NCBI RefSeq assembly: GCF_947172395.1
Contig: NC_069097.1
Location: 10,834,142 to 10,898,141 of the forward strand
Direction of reading: 5' to 3'
DNA from: Bicyclus anynana
Taxonomy: Eukaryota > Arthropoda > Insecta > Lepidoptera > Nymphalidae
Length of the DNA stretch: 64,000 nucleotides
The notes beneath the pieces were generated by a model, which saw only the letters and a program-made list of their open reading frames with translations, did no database searches and was not told the DNA's origin. Both the position numbers and the translations under genes were made by a program. This document shows, piece by piece, positions 22,392 to 33,169 of this stretch (position 1 is the first letter of the stretch; each line of letters begins with the position of its first letter).

Positions 22392-22432
22392 GCTCCTTTT
22401 TTATTACCTTACTTAGGTAATAAAAAAGGAGC
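22392..22432. repeat. Perfect 18-bp palindrome, 5-nt loop
   Basis: GCTCCTTTTTTATTACCT and its exact complement are separated by TACTT. Confidence 0.9.
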
Positions 22433-22702
22433 TCTACAACTACTAAAATCTACTGATAAACATATTTTCGTATTCAAAATTGTATACGGCAGTAAGGATT
22501 TTTTCACTTTTCACTTTTCATACATGAAACCTGCCAACCGTTCAGAATTATTACCACTCGTACGCGCAAGCAAGCGAAAAATGCATGTGAGTAGCATGGG
22601 GTTAACTGAAACGGCTAGACTTCTGGCTTATAAATGACATCAAAGTGAAACATTTTTTCATTTGCGGTCTGGCAGTCAAACTCGAAATATTTTTATATTA
22701 TA

Positions 22703-22920
22703 CCCTCATTCGCACAAGAGTTTTATTTAACGGACCTTATAATATAGTATGAAGTTATATGAAGGTCTATTTCCAACGCTCAAAATTTTAAATGCAACAC
22801 TGATCGAAAAAAGCGTCGTTGTTTAAAAACGCTGTCGTGTGAACATATACATGGGAATGCATTTGTTGTATTTGAACACTTTTTTAACGTCCGATAAAAA
22901 AACTCTTGTGCGAATGAGGG
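22703..22920. mobile_element. MITE with ~33-bp terminal inverted repeats
   Basis: Termini CCCTCATTCGCACAAGAGTT and the exact complement at the right end. The 218-bp body contains GAAGGTCTATTTCCAACGC. No ORF. Its relative at 6650-6836 has lost its ends. Confidence 0.8.
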
Positions 22921-23050
22921 CTTACTATCGAATGAAATTCGCCATAAGATACTTAGATGACACCTAAGTACAAATAACAACGTCAATTGAAATGTAATGA
23001 TAAATCACGTCAGGTATGTTAACTAAATTAAATAATAAACACAACATAAA

Positions 23051-23495
23051 CGCGCTAGAAGACTCATTGGCAATGAGGCTTTAACTGACTGTAAACTTCA
23101 AAGCCTAGAGCATCGCCGAAAGGTTGCCTGTCTATCGGTGTTCTTCAAGATATATTTCGGGGAGTGCGCTCAGGAACTGTTCGATCTTGTGCCACCTTCG
23201 CCGTTTTACCATAGGACTGCTAGGCATCGCAGAGATCTGCACCGCTACGTTGTCGAAATCCCTCGGGCGCGTACCAAGCGGTTTAGTTCCTCTTTCCTTA
23301 TACGCACTGCAAAGATGTGGAAAGCTCTCCCAGCTTCAGTTTTCCCCACCACCTACAATATGGGTATTTTCAAGTCAAGAGTGAATAGGCATCTTCTAGG
23401 CAAGCGCGTTCCACCATAGGCTGCATCATCGCTTACCATCAGGCATGATTGCAGCTAAGCGCTTGCTTATTCAAAATAAAAATAAAATAAAAAAA
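23051..23495 (+). pseudogene. LINE ORF C-terminus plus 3' UTR
   Basis: Open from 23051 to TAG at 23419 (122 codons, no start). It reads SLEHRRKVACLSVFFKIYFG, FYHRTARHRR, then FLIRTAKMWKALPASVF and NRHLLGK, the recognisable C-terminus of jockey/CR1-like ORF2 proteins downstream of the RT. Endonuclease and RT are gone (5' truncation). The 3' UTR (GCATCATCGCTTACCATCAG, GATTGCAGCTAAGCG) ends in A-rich repeats and resembles the SINE1 3' end. Relatives are at 38.4, 41.5 and 61.0 kb. Confidence 0.75.
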
Positions 23496-24098
23496 AAACA
23501 AAACATAGAACCTTATTTTGATATAACAGCATTTCTATATTTCTCATTTTGATAGAGAAACTATTAGTCAACTGCCAACGCCAAGCAGCATTGTAGTTTT
23601 CCGATATAAAGGAGTGATTGCTGATTATATATTAATATAATATGACAGGCATATAAGCTTAACACATATGAGAACGAGAGTTATCGTCAAAGACCAAAGG
23701 ATTACGTACTCGTGGTAAACTGAAGTGAATTGCAGTGAGTGGGTGAGACATATTAGAAAAGATAGCCCCTAAGCAAACTTATTCTGGAGTGCAGATTACC
23801 AGCTAGTGCAAAGTAGGAAATCCAGATTTTGGTTGATGGGAAGCTTCAGTCGTGGCTGCATTGTAATAAAAATGTACAATCCAAAAGCCAATTAAAAAAA
23901 AGAAAGCGAAAATTGAAATTGCCTGCACGGGCAGTGCAAGTGTCGGGCGATGGCGTCACGGACAATATCGCGACTGTTAGCCGATATTTATGCAAATTTT
24001 GAATGCATGTGAAATCATAACTATTTGGTATTTTCAAATAAAACAAAAACTAGTGTACATAAAAGCTCAAGTGATTTTGCATACCTAGTAACATTCTC
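23496..24098. other. Intergenic, nothing recognised
   Basis: No gene. GCTTCAGTCGTGGCT at 23,842 may be a small SINE1 trace. Confidence 0.45.
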
Positions 24099-24255
24099 CA
24101 TTTAGCGTTCCAGTATGATGCCGCGTAGAAACCGTCAGAGTCAGTATGGTCAGAATAAACTTACACGTACCTCTTCCAAGTTAGCCCGCTTCCATCTGTG
24201 ACTGCATCGTCACTTAACATCAGATGAGATCGCTAGTCCTAGGCCTAAATTGCCA
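24099..24255 (+). mobile_element. SINE1 subfamily variant, truncated
   Basis: TTTAGCGTTCCAGTATGATG, AAACCGTCAGAGTC..., CAAGTTAGCCCGCTTCCATC, CATCAGATGAGATCG. It shares diagnostic changes (AAACCGTC in place of AAACCGAAA, CTTCCAA) with the copy at 37915. Confidence 0.6.
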
Positions 24256-24316
24256 TTAAATAATAAAAAAGTGTACAGTAAATGCCTCCGGTTTCCAGAT
24301 AATATGCCTTTTATTA

Positions 24317-24690
24317 TATGGTTTCTCGATTACAGGTTGTATAAACATTCATTATTTATGTTATTGTGGAGGGGAGGTATCAGTGTTGGTATAAATAGGA
24401 GGGTATTTCATGACTTGAGCTCACTTGTTTGTTAGGCAGCGTAGACACTGTCATGGTGCCAGTAGCATTAGTGATTTTGTGCTATATTTATTGATAATGT
24501 TTTGTGTTTTAATTATTGTTTACCATAAATTGTATAGTATGGGCATGGAGAACATATCGTGCAGGGAAGGTGAGTAGTTATACATTCTGAAAGGATTCTT
24601 TAAACCTACTCCCAAGGTCACAAGTCCTGGGACCTGTTTCCTCTACCACAAAATATTGGTACAATCACTGTCGCTGCTACCCTTCACGTC
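24317..24690 (+). repeat. Module copy 2: TATA box, short ORF, splice-donor-like site
   Basis: The uninterrupted counterpart of 14855-15440. It has TATAAATAGGAGGGTATTT (TATA box ~24391), GCTCACTTG about 30 bp downstream where an initiator would lie, then ATGGAGAACATATCG (24552) and GAAG|GTGAGTAG. CCAAGGTCA follows. Together these look like a promoter, 5' leader and short first coding exon. No recognised protein family continues downstream; a speculative continuation is a phase-compatible open stretch at about 24,762-24,831 ending at GAG|GTAAAG. Confidence 0.45.
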
Positions 24691-27003
24691 ACATTATGCA
24701 AAGTCCTATTATGATTCCATCAGGCAAAATTCCTAAAGAGTGTACTCTTTGCTATGTGACAGCCAATTTACCAGTTTTTAGAACGTTTCAAGAAAAGAGG
24801 AAGTCCAATCAATTCGATTTAACTCCTGAGGTAAAGTTATCAAAGTTTTATCTCGTTTTTAGGTTGGTTTTGAATACTAATTCCAATGCTAAAGGGTCAA
24901 AGATTAAAGATTCGTAGTCATAACGTATTTTCACTTTTAATGTTTTGATCAAATTTCATACTTTTTATGTTTAATTAACCCTTTGATGTAACTTGTTTGC
25001 GTCGTAAACTTTGACTTAATGTATTTACTTTTTTATACTTCTTTAATAAACGATGTTTTTTTCACTACTCTTGCTCAAAAACACTGTCATATTACCACTC
25101 CACAGCGGGGCTAAACAAACATTTTAGCCTCTAGGTGCTAAAGTAATTTTGTTTTTTTAATTCTAGTCTGTTACGAGTACTAACCAAGTACTACCCTACT
25201 ACATTATCATCATTATCATCATTATAGGTAAGGCCCTGATTGTTTTGTAAAATAAATAAAAAACTTTAAATTGGAATGAAATGCAGCGTTCTTGTCTGTG
25301 GAATGCGTTTATTTTTTTAATTAATTTTTATTGAGTTGCGAATGGAGCGAGATTTGAAGATATGGGACATTCTTTACGATGCAATACCTTTGCCTTTTTC
25401 TCATGTGAAAAAAATAAAATTAAAAAGCGAGAATTTAAAAAACAATTGGCGTGAATACACTTGATTTTTTTCAGAAATTCATTGTAAATTTGGGACCGTA
25501 ACTTAAATATTTTTCAACAATAATTGTTATTGTTGTCTTCATCTAGTGAGAATGCTGATCCTAATTTGGAGATGGATGAAATTTTCAATCTGTTACCATC
25601 AAAGTCCAGACGTATTTACTTAAATACCTACCTAGGTAATGTGGAGAAAACAACAACGAATGGATTCACTTACGAAAGGAGTTTTTAAACTATTATCTCC
25701 CACGTTTACCTAATATACTCATTATTCATCTTTACAGTAGTCGGAAATTATGTTACCGGGTAAAAGCATCTCCCTTAATATCCAAAATTGTAGACTTTGT
25801 ACATTTAATTTTCAATTAAAATAAATCATTGAAAATTGTACTAAACTATTTTATTTTCTCGCAATCGTTTTTTTGATTGCGACTACATTGCGCATTAACC
25901 CTGTGATTGTCATCTTTTAAACAATCACAATTTAAATTATTTGGTTTACGTGAATGTTAACTGTAATTTCCCCGATGTATTAACTCATAAGTATGTGGAA
26001 ATAACATATTACAGTGAGTGATTTGCAGGAAATCAGATAAGCGAAATAAAGACGTTTATGGCACCAAATCTTTTGCGACTGTTTATTCAATCGGGACTTT
26101 ATTCTATTCAAAAAATTCATTCACCCTATTCAAAAATTTTAATAAATAAGTTAAGATCAACTTTGATAAATCACGCAGTCTTTTTCTAAGTCATGACGAT
26201 TTTATTTATATATCCTTATATTAAAAAAAAATCTTTAACCCCTTTTTAACCCTTTAGGGATAAAATTTTGAAAAATCTTGAATGACATTATTTTTATTAT
26301 TTTTTTCTAGTAGTTATATTAGTAGTTAGTAGTATTGTTTTTATTTTTTCTAGTAGTACCTATACAAATTATTACAAATGTAACATGAAAAAATAAGGAC
26401 TTTCCATTCAAACTATTTCACCCATTTCTGATTTAAGTAATTTTAGTAATAAATCCTATTCTTTACTCTTCTCCGTACAATGGTCTCAAATCGTGCAAAG
26501 TTTGATTTGATTTCATTCAGTAATTTCAGCGCGAAACAAAAATACGACAGACAGACAAAAAAACTATTTTTTGGCTTCAGTATCGATTATAAAATGCCCC
26601 TAAATTTTTAAAATACCTGATAAAGTTTTATTATAGGTATAGATAGAAGGCATGTATTGTCTTGCAGTGGACGTCTAATGGCTAAGATAATTATAATAAC
26701 TAATAAGATATTCGCCACTGATCTGCAATCTGGGGATCAAAGCCAGGGTCAGTTACTCAGCCAAGCATACTAGTTGTCAAATAACCCCAAACTGCAGTCC
26801 ACTTCCAGCCAGTTAAGCTAACAATGTGGACAGACGATTTGTTTCCACTATTGGCTTGAACTGAATGCAGTAAACAGTATGCGTCAATCAGCAATAATTG
26901 AAATACCTTGCCCAAGATAATTTAGTAGCAATCTGACAATTAATTTGCAGAGAATACTGGTGTAATCAAGTTACAATACGCTGAGATATATTAATTGTAG
27001 TGT
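24691..27003. other. AT-rich intergenic, largely unassigned
   Basis: No host gene. 26,210-26,650 (CTTTTTAACCCTTTAGGGAT, ACGACAGACAGACAAAAAAA) resembles the interior of the HLE-like element at 8624. A small inverted repeat CGCAATC/GATTGCG lies near 25,861. Confidence 0.4.
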
Positions 27004-27141
27004 AGAATGGCTCTCTGAAATGACCGATCAATGGCGGTATAACCATTCCTAACTGGCTGGATTTTCATAAATGGCACAGGCCGGTGTCGGGCAGCAGCGA
27101 CACCGGTGCGGAAAATCCAGCCCTGCGAATGACCAACCCGC

Positions 27142-28700
27142 ATGCCCAGCGTGGTCATTTTACGGGCATTAACCTTCATGGACAAATCTAAAAAGAAGCA
27201 GCCCCTAGTCCCCGGTGGCCCCGCTATTCCCGGCTCTGGCAGCGGTCGTGGTAACGGCGGGGCAAGGGGTGTCAAGAATCTCCGGGGGAGATTCCGCTGC
27301 CAACCTCGACGACTGGACCTGGCAACATTTAACGCACGCACTCTACGGACCGACGAAAAGATGATCGAGTTGGAAGAAGTGGTTAGCAAGTTGCGTTGGG
27401 ATATCATAGGGTTATCTGAAGTCCGAAGAGAGGGGGAGGACTCGATAATCCTCGAATCCGGCAACTTGTTATACTACCGGGAGGGCGACCAACAGTCCCA
27501 GGGTGGTGTCGGATTTATCGTCCACAAGTCCCTCGTAAACAATGTTGTACGAGTCGAGAGTGTGTCGAGCCGGGTAGCGTTCCTCGTTCTTCGAATTACC
27601 AAGCGGTATTCGTTGAAGATCATACAGGTTTACGCGCCGACCTCGACACATTCCGACGAGGAGGTAGAGGTATTGTATGAGGATATCTCAAAAGCCATAC
27701 ATGCCTCGAACTCCTATTACAATGTTGTGATGGGGGATTTCAATGCAAAGCTAGGTATGAGAAGCGGTTCAGAGTTGAGAGTGGGGCAATTTGGTTATGG
27801 GCAAAGGAACCACAGGGGCCAAATGTTGGCTGACTTCATGGAAAAGGAGGGACTCTTCATGATGAACTCTTTTTTCAAGAAGCCGCCACACAGGAAATGG
27901 ACCTGGATGAGCCCCGATGGTTCCACGAAAAATGAGATAGATTTCATCTTGTCTACCAGACGGCATATATTCAACGATGTCTCTGTGATCAACAGGGTCA
28001 AAACCGGTAGTGATCACCGAATGGTAAGAGGCACGTTGAATATCAACTTACAGCTGGAACGGTACAAACTTGTGAAATCTACGCTCCGACCTACTCGTGC
28101 CCAAATCCAAAACCTCGAGAGCTTTCAACTGGAATTACAGAACCGCTTCGATTGCCTAGCAGACTGCGTTGATGTGGACGATCTAAACAACAGGCTTGTG
28201 GAAGCTGTCCATACGGTCGGGTTCAAGTTTTTCAAAACCCACCGTACAAAAAGAACTAACAAGTTCTCGGACCATACACTCAAGCTCATGGAGGAAAGAC
28301 AAGAAATGAGATTGCAGTCTTCAACAGACGCGTTAAAATACCGTCAGATTAATAGACAGATCTCTAAATCGCAGACTTGCGACTTGCGACGCTTCAATAC
28401 CGAGCGTATCAAAGATACAATCGAGAAAAATCGAGGCTCGAAAGTGTTCGCGAGAGATCTGTCTATTGGACGAAGACAGTTGACACGTTTGAAGACCGAT
28501 CAGGGCAATATCATTTCTTCTAAGCCTGAGATCTTGAGTGAGGTCGAGAAGTTCTACGGACAGTTATACACCTCTACCCAAAAGCCTGTTGACAATTTGG
28601 CCAAAGATCCTAGAGCCAAATTGACCCGACACTATACCGAAGATATCCCGGACGTCAGCCTATACGAGATTAGTATGGCTCTCAAACAACTTAAGAACAA
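27142..28700 (+). pseudogene. RTE ORF, N-terminal part: APE-like endonuclease
   Basis: Codons 1-519 of an ORF broken by the LTR at 28701. The exonuclease-endonuclease-phosphatase fold is evident: LATFNARTL (N64), GLSEVRR (E93), YAPT (165-168), VVMGDFNAK (D199, N201), NEIDFIL (D267) and GSDHRMV (D291, H292). All catalytic positions are present. Residues ~340-519 form the linker to the RT. In RTE elements this endonuclease nicks the target to prime reverse transcription. Genome annotations often mislabel such ORFs as craniofacial development protein 2-like. The ATG at 27142 is chosen because it precedes the conserved region; M170ish starts would cut the domain. The apparent read-through to 28815 is LTR sequence, not RTE. 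Confidence 0.9.
28696..28700. repeat. 5-bp TSD of the nested BEL (left)
   Basis: AACAA immediately before the LTR's TG. The partner is at 34532-34536. Confidence 0.9.
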
Positions 28701-29245
28701 TGTTCGTAAATATTCGATTAATTCGGAGTTCGAAAATTCCTCAATTTTGGTGGGTACTTTTGTCGCCGATGTTGAGGGTATTCGACAGACTGCCTCACCG
28801 CGCTCGGAGCTGTGAGCGTCCTGTCGTCAGTCGCTCGCGAATTGTATTGTCAACCTTTCGCCTATTCGTCGGACATTTTTTCGCTTCGTATTCGCTGCCC
28901 GTTTATTCGGAACGGGCGTTCAATTCGAGTGACAATATAATCATCGATATTATTTATTATTTGACTTGGTTCGATATCGTAATAAAAAGACAAGGTGTAA
29001 AAAGGCCGCGGCCAAGTGGGTGTGCGCGTCAACACGTGTCGGCGTGGGAGCTGGACTCCAGCAGCAGGGCTCAAGAAGATCATCGAAAGGTAGGTGGTTT
29101 GTTAGAATTACCCTTCGTATCGGTGATAGAAGCCTGCCCATTAGAATAGAGGAAACCTTCGAATAAACTCCTTCCACCAGCACCCTACATTCGTTACGTA
29201 AAATACAGTCCACTAAAATCACTCCCCGGGGGAATCTCCCCCACA
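28701..29245 (+). repeat. 5' LTR of the nested BEL
   Basis: 545 bp, starting TGTTCGTAAATATTCG and ending GAATCTCCCCCACA. I found no difference from the 3' LTR. A 149-codon open frame across it is repeated identically in the other LTR and is not treated as a gene. AATAAACTCC near 29163 is a possible poly(A) signal. Confidence 0.93.
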
Positions 29246-29250
29246 TTTAT

Positions 29251-29264
29251 TGGCCTTCGTAGCC
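29251..29264 (+). promoter_or_regulatory. Candidate primer binding site, tRNA-Tyr-like
   Basis: TGGCCTTCGTAGCC begins 5 bp after the LTR. From memory, the complement of an insect tRNA-Tyr 3' end is close to TGGTCCTTCGAGCCGG, so the match needs a 1-base deletion and a 1-base insertion. Confidence 0.4.
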
Positions 29265-30008
29265 AGATATTAAGTTTTCTTTATTCTATTTATTCGAATC
29301 ACCCCGCCATACACGTATTTTCTTATATTTTATAACCTAAAATCATTGCAATCGGAATTCGAATGACGCCATACCTACTGTTTCATTCTTTGTTCGTTCT
29401 TCGCATTCAAAGTTAAATTATATAGGTCAAGTTCTAGATGATCCATTTATTTCGTTAAAAACTGCATATTATAATAATAATAATTAGTGACGCGTATATT
29501 TCGTTACTCATAAATAATAATATACTTAACTCATTCTAATAACCTAAGTATTCGTAAAAGTGATAATTTTTATTACGAAGTGAGGTACCTACCTACCTTA
29601 CTAATTTTCGTTAGTTTCGCCAGTTATTTTATTCGTATTATTTTATCTTAAATATATCGTAATTGTTTGTAATTGTTCTATATACCTACTCGAGGTGTAT
29701 TGAATTAGTTCATTTTAGTTCGTTTTAATTTTGAGATTACGTTGAGTGAAGTAAGTTCGATCGGATTCATGTAGCATTTATACCATACGATACGATTACG
29801 ACTCACGACATTGTTCGAAAATATATTTAATTTTTTCATTTTGTTTTTTTTTTATATTTGAGTTTTTATGTTTTCGTGTAGTAAGCCGTTCTGTAGTGGG
29901 CACGGCAGTGAATACGCCAAGTTCGGTAAATAAAAAATATTTTTATTCTTGAACTTTTTTTATTATTTTTTTTTATTTTTATTTATAGTTTATTAATTAT
30001 TTTACAAT
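29265..30008 (+). other. BEL leader (5' untranslated)
   Basis: AT-rich leader of ~740 bp with no ORF, ending at the gag ATG. Confidence 0.6.
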
Positions 30009-32246
30009 ATGACGGAATCAACAGAGCACGCTGCTTTAATGCATCGCAGAGGTTGCATCGAGCGCGAATTGAATACTATAATTGAGTTAGGTATGGAGGT
30101 AAACTCAGACGTGAATTCTTATCGAAAATTTATGGTTTCTTGTATGGGACTCGCCCGTATACAGGACCAATTTGAACAAATTCAATCGTCTATTGAGACT
30201 TTGGAACTGGAAAGTACAAAGGTTTTGAAACCTGAACATAGCAATATTCGTTCGACTTTTAATGACTTAATTAGAGAAATTATGAGTATTAAATTCGGTT
30301 TAGAGGAATCTACTTCCGAACCAAAACCGGAAGTAAACCAAAATTTAAATTCAAATTATACTGCAGTAAAATTACCGCCTTTATCGGTACCACCTTTTTC
30401 CGGTGATTATAAAGAGTGGAATTCTTTTAGTGATTTGTTCTTATCATTAATCGATCGCAATAAAGATCTTTCAGATGTAGCTAAATTTCAATATTTATTA
30501 TCGTATTGTCGTGGTGATGCTAGTAAATTGTTAAAAGGAATGTCGATTACCAGTAGTAATTATAGAAAAGCATGGAGCATTTTAGAATATAATTATAAAA
30601 ATGAACGATTAATAGCAATGCAACATATGGACGCTTTATATAAACTTCCAAATTTAAATTCACCGTCCGCCTCCGGACTACGCACTATTCTTAGTGGGTT
30701 CTTAGAAAACATCGGTGCCTTAGATTCTATGGGTTTCCCTATTGAGGAGTGGGACTTCGTGTTATTTCACATGTTGTATAGAAAGTTAGATCAAGATACG
30801 CGACTTAATTTCGATAAATCTATTGCAACAAATCAAGTACCTCGCTTTAGTGAACTCCAAGAATTTTTAAATCGCGAAATAATCGCTTGGGAAAGTTCAA
30901 GGTCAACATTACGTTCAACATCACGTTTTGATTCAACGCGTTTTTCAAAAAATCAAGATACAACTCGTGCTAAGTCCTCATTTGTCACTTCTCCGGAATC
31001 TAATACTTCAAATAATTTTAAATCAAAATCTGGTAATTCGGTCCAGTCAAATTCGACATGCGTGCTGTGTAAACGTGGTTCGCATTCTTTATTTTCGTGT
31101 AATTCGTTCAAGCAGAAAAAACCCTACGACCGTTTCAGATTCGCAAAAGAAAATGGTCTCTGTTTGAAATGTCTTAAGCCCATGCATGATCTTATAGACA
31201 CATGCGCAAAAATTCGTTGTTCAGTGTGTGATGCTTCTCATCATTGTTCCATGTTACATTTCGCAAATAATTCAAAAACTACATCTGAAGATCTATCGAA
31301 ATCGGAACTACCCTCAAATGAGTCAACTAATGTCATCTCTCTGTATTCGACAGATGTTAGTTCAAATCGCAGTATGGTCTTAATTTCAACTGCTCTAATT
31401 TTAATTCGCGATTCTTCAGGCAAATTTATTCGTGCTCGAGCTCTTATTGATCCAGGTTCTGAAGCTTCTTTTATTACTGAAGATCTGGTTACTCGTCTTG
31501 GTTTAACTCGTCGTAAGTTAGGTACACCTATTCAAGGAATCGGTGATTTGACTACTTGTTCAAAGGGGTTCGTAACGACCGTAGTTAAATCACACACCGC
31601 TTCAGGATTAGAATTTACTCTTCGCGCATTAATTCTAAAAAATATAACATCCGCTAAACCGTCAAATTTTATTGAGACAAAATCGTGGTCTCATATAAAA
31701 CATTTACATTTAGCGGATCCAAATTTCAATTCGCCTTCATCTGTAGACATCTTGCTCGGAGGAGATGTCTATGATGATATTTTCGTCGGAGAAATTATTC
31801 GTGGGCCTATTGGTACACCAATAGCCATTTCTAGTTCGCTTGGTTGGCTTCTTATCGGAAAAGTTGACCTTAAATTCGTTCGTAATCATGATTCGCATAA
31901 AATGATTTCGTCTTTCGTCGTCTCAGATCAAGAAAACAGTCTTGATAATTTAATTCGTAAATTCTGGGAAATAGAGTCTGTTCCAGAACAAGTAGTCCTA
32001 TCGCCTGATGATCAGCGATGTGAAGAAATATTCGTTCAGTCTCACAAGCGCTTGACATGTGGTAGGTTCATCGTATCACTTCCATTTCGGGAAGGGGAAC
32101 CATCACTTGGTGAATCGCGTTCGATAGCAATGAAACGCTTACTTTCGATGGAGCGTCGTTTTGCTCGCGATGATCAGTTTCGTAATTTATATTTCGATTT
32201 TATGGAAGATTATCTTAAATCTGACTCACCAAGGATCGTTAAATGA
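30009..32246 (+). CDS. BEL Gag-protease ORF, truncated polyprotein
   Basis: 745 codons. Residues ~120-295 form the retrotransposon Gag region (DUF1759-type; PPFSGDYKEWNSF). Zinc-knuckle cysteines lie at 351-412 (CVLC, CLKC, CSVC). The aspartyl protease region (DUF1758-type) has D481 in LIDPGSEASF and the following VDILLGGDVY. It then runs into the RT N-terminal linker (FIVSLPFREGEP) and stops at 745 because a deletion has removed the segment that would include the conserved TTKLR-type RT motif and shifted the frame. Gag packages element RNA in the cytoplasm and protease matures the polyprotein. This part may still be translated; the remaining pol is not in frame. Confidence 0.85.
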   Translation: MTESTEHAALMHRRGCIERELNTIIELGMEVNSDVNSYRKFMVSCMGLARIQDQFEQIQSSIETLELESTKVLKPEHSNIRSTFNDLIREIMSIKFGLEESTSEPKPEVNQNLNSNYTAVKLPPLSVPPFSGDYKEWNSFSDLFLSLIDRNKDLSDVAKFQYLLSYCRGDASKLLKGMSITSSNYRKAWSILEYNYKNERLIAMQHMDALYKLPNLNSPSASGLRTILSGFLENIGALDSMGFPIEEWDFVLFHMLYRKLDQDTRLNFDKSIATNQVPRFSELQEFLNREIIAWESSRSTLRSTSRFDSTRFSKNQDTTRAKSSFVTSPESNTSNNFKSKSGNSVQSNSTCVLCKRGSHSLFSCNSFKQKKPYDRFRFAKENGLCLKCLKPMHDLIDTCAKIRCSVCDASHHCSMLHFANNSKTTSEDLSKSELPSNESTNVISLYSTDVSSNRSMVLISTALILIRDSSGKFIRARALIDPGSEASFITEDLVTRLGLTRRKLGTPIQGIGDLTTCSKGFVTTVVKSHTASGLEFTLRALILKNITSAKPSNFIETKSWSHIKHLHLADPNFNSPSSVDILLGGDVYDDIFVGEIIRGPIGTPIAISSSLGWLLIGKVDLKFVRNHDSHKMISSFVVSDQENSLDNLIRKFWEIESVPEQVVLSPDDQRCEEIFVQSHKRLTCGRFIVSLPFREGEPSLGESRSIAMKRLLSMERRFARDDQFRNLYFDFMEDYLKSDSPRIVK

Positions 32247-33169
32247 TACTCAACTGATAGGTCCGAAGTTGCTGAACGATGTTGGAGAACTGCTTTGTGG
32301 TTTTCGTTTTCATAAAGTCGCCTTTACTGCTGATATACGTCAAATGTATAGACAAATTCTCGTAGATGAAAAACATCAAAATTATCAGCTAATATTATGG
32401 CGTACAGACCCTTCCGTTGAGCCTCTAGTTTTTAGACTGAAAACAGTGACTTACGGGCTCTCGTCGTCACCGTTTTTAGCAATTCGTGTTCTTCAGCAAC
32501 TAGCTATCGATCATCAATCCGAATTTCCGGAAGCTGCTGAAGTTATTCGTCACTCTACTTATATGGATGATGTTTTAAGTGGTTCTGATTCGGTGGAATC
32601 CGCTATTCATCTCCAAAATCAACTTTTTGAACTTCTAAAAAGAGGTGGATTTGAACTTCGTAAGTGGTGCTCGAACAGCCCCTTGTTTTTACAACGTCTT
32701 TCTGATGAAGTAAAGGAGGTGGAGTCTTCAACAGTCTCCCTTGATGAAGACAGTTCGATTAAAGTTTTAGGCCTAGCGTGGCAGCCCCTGAAGGATGTGT
32801 TTGTATATCACTTAGAGCCTCTGCACGACAAAGTAACAAAACGTGTAATTTTGTCCGAAATTGCTCGCATTTTTGATCCTGTCGGGTTTCTAAGTCCAGT
32901 CATTGTTGCTGCCAAGTTTCTTATTCAAGAACTTTGGTTAGCAGGCGTTGACTGGGATGCAGAGGTTCCAATTCACATTCAACGTAAGCGGCTTCGTATA
33001 GTTTCAGAATTTCCAAAACTATCCACTATCCACATTCCTCGTTTCGTTCCATCCTTGACTGATTGTTGTGTTGAGTTTCATGAATTTTGTGATAGCTCAG
33101 AAGCTGCTTACGCAGCAGTTATATATATTAGAGTTGTACATCCAGAACAAAATGTATCTGTTCATATTT
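32233..33169 (+). pseudogene. BEL reverse transcriptase / RNase H fragment
   Basis: Resumes in a different frame at GSLNDTQL. Motifs: FTADIRQMY (first catalytic Asp), YGLSSSPFLAIR, STYMDDVLSG (YMDD box), then the connection (DPVGFLSPVIVAAK, ELW) and the start of RNase H (FHEFCDSSEAAYAAV). The N-terminal ~45 residues of the RT are deleted. It ends at a frameshift near 33168 within an ATTTTTGG run. It cannot yield a functional RT. Confidence 0.85.

Noticed and set aside
23124..23384. 86-codon frame in another phase over the LINE tail
   Set aside because: Overlaps the recognised LINE C-terminal frame (23051-23419) out of phase.
26991..27464. 157-codon minus-strand frame over the RTE 5' end
   Set aside because: Antisense to the RTE endonuclease. 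Composition is explained by the sense ORF.
28700..29149. 149-codon open frame in the LTR, repeated identically at 33986-34435
   Set aside because: It lies wholly inside the two LTRs, its ATG uses a TSD base, and it has no recognisable protein motif. The identity comes from LTR identity.
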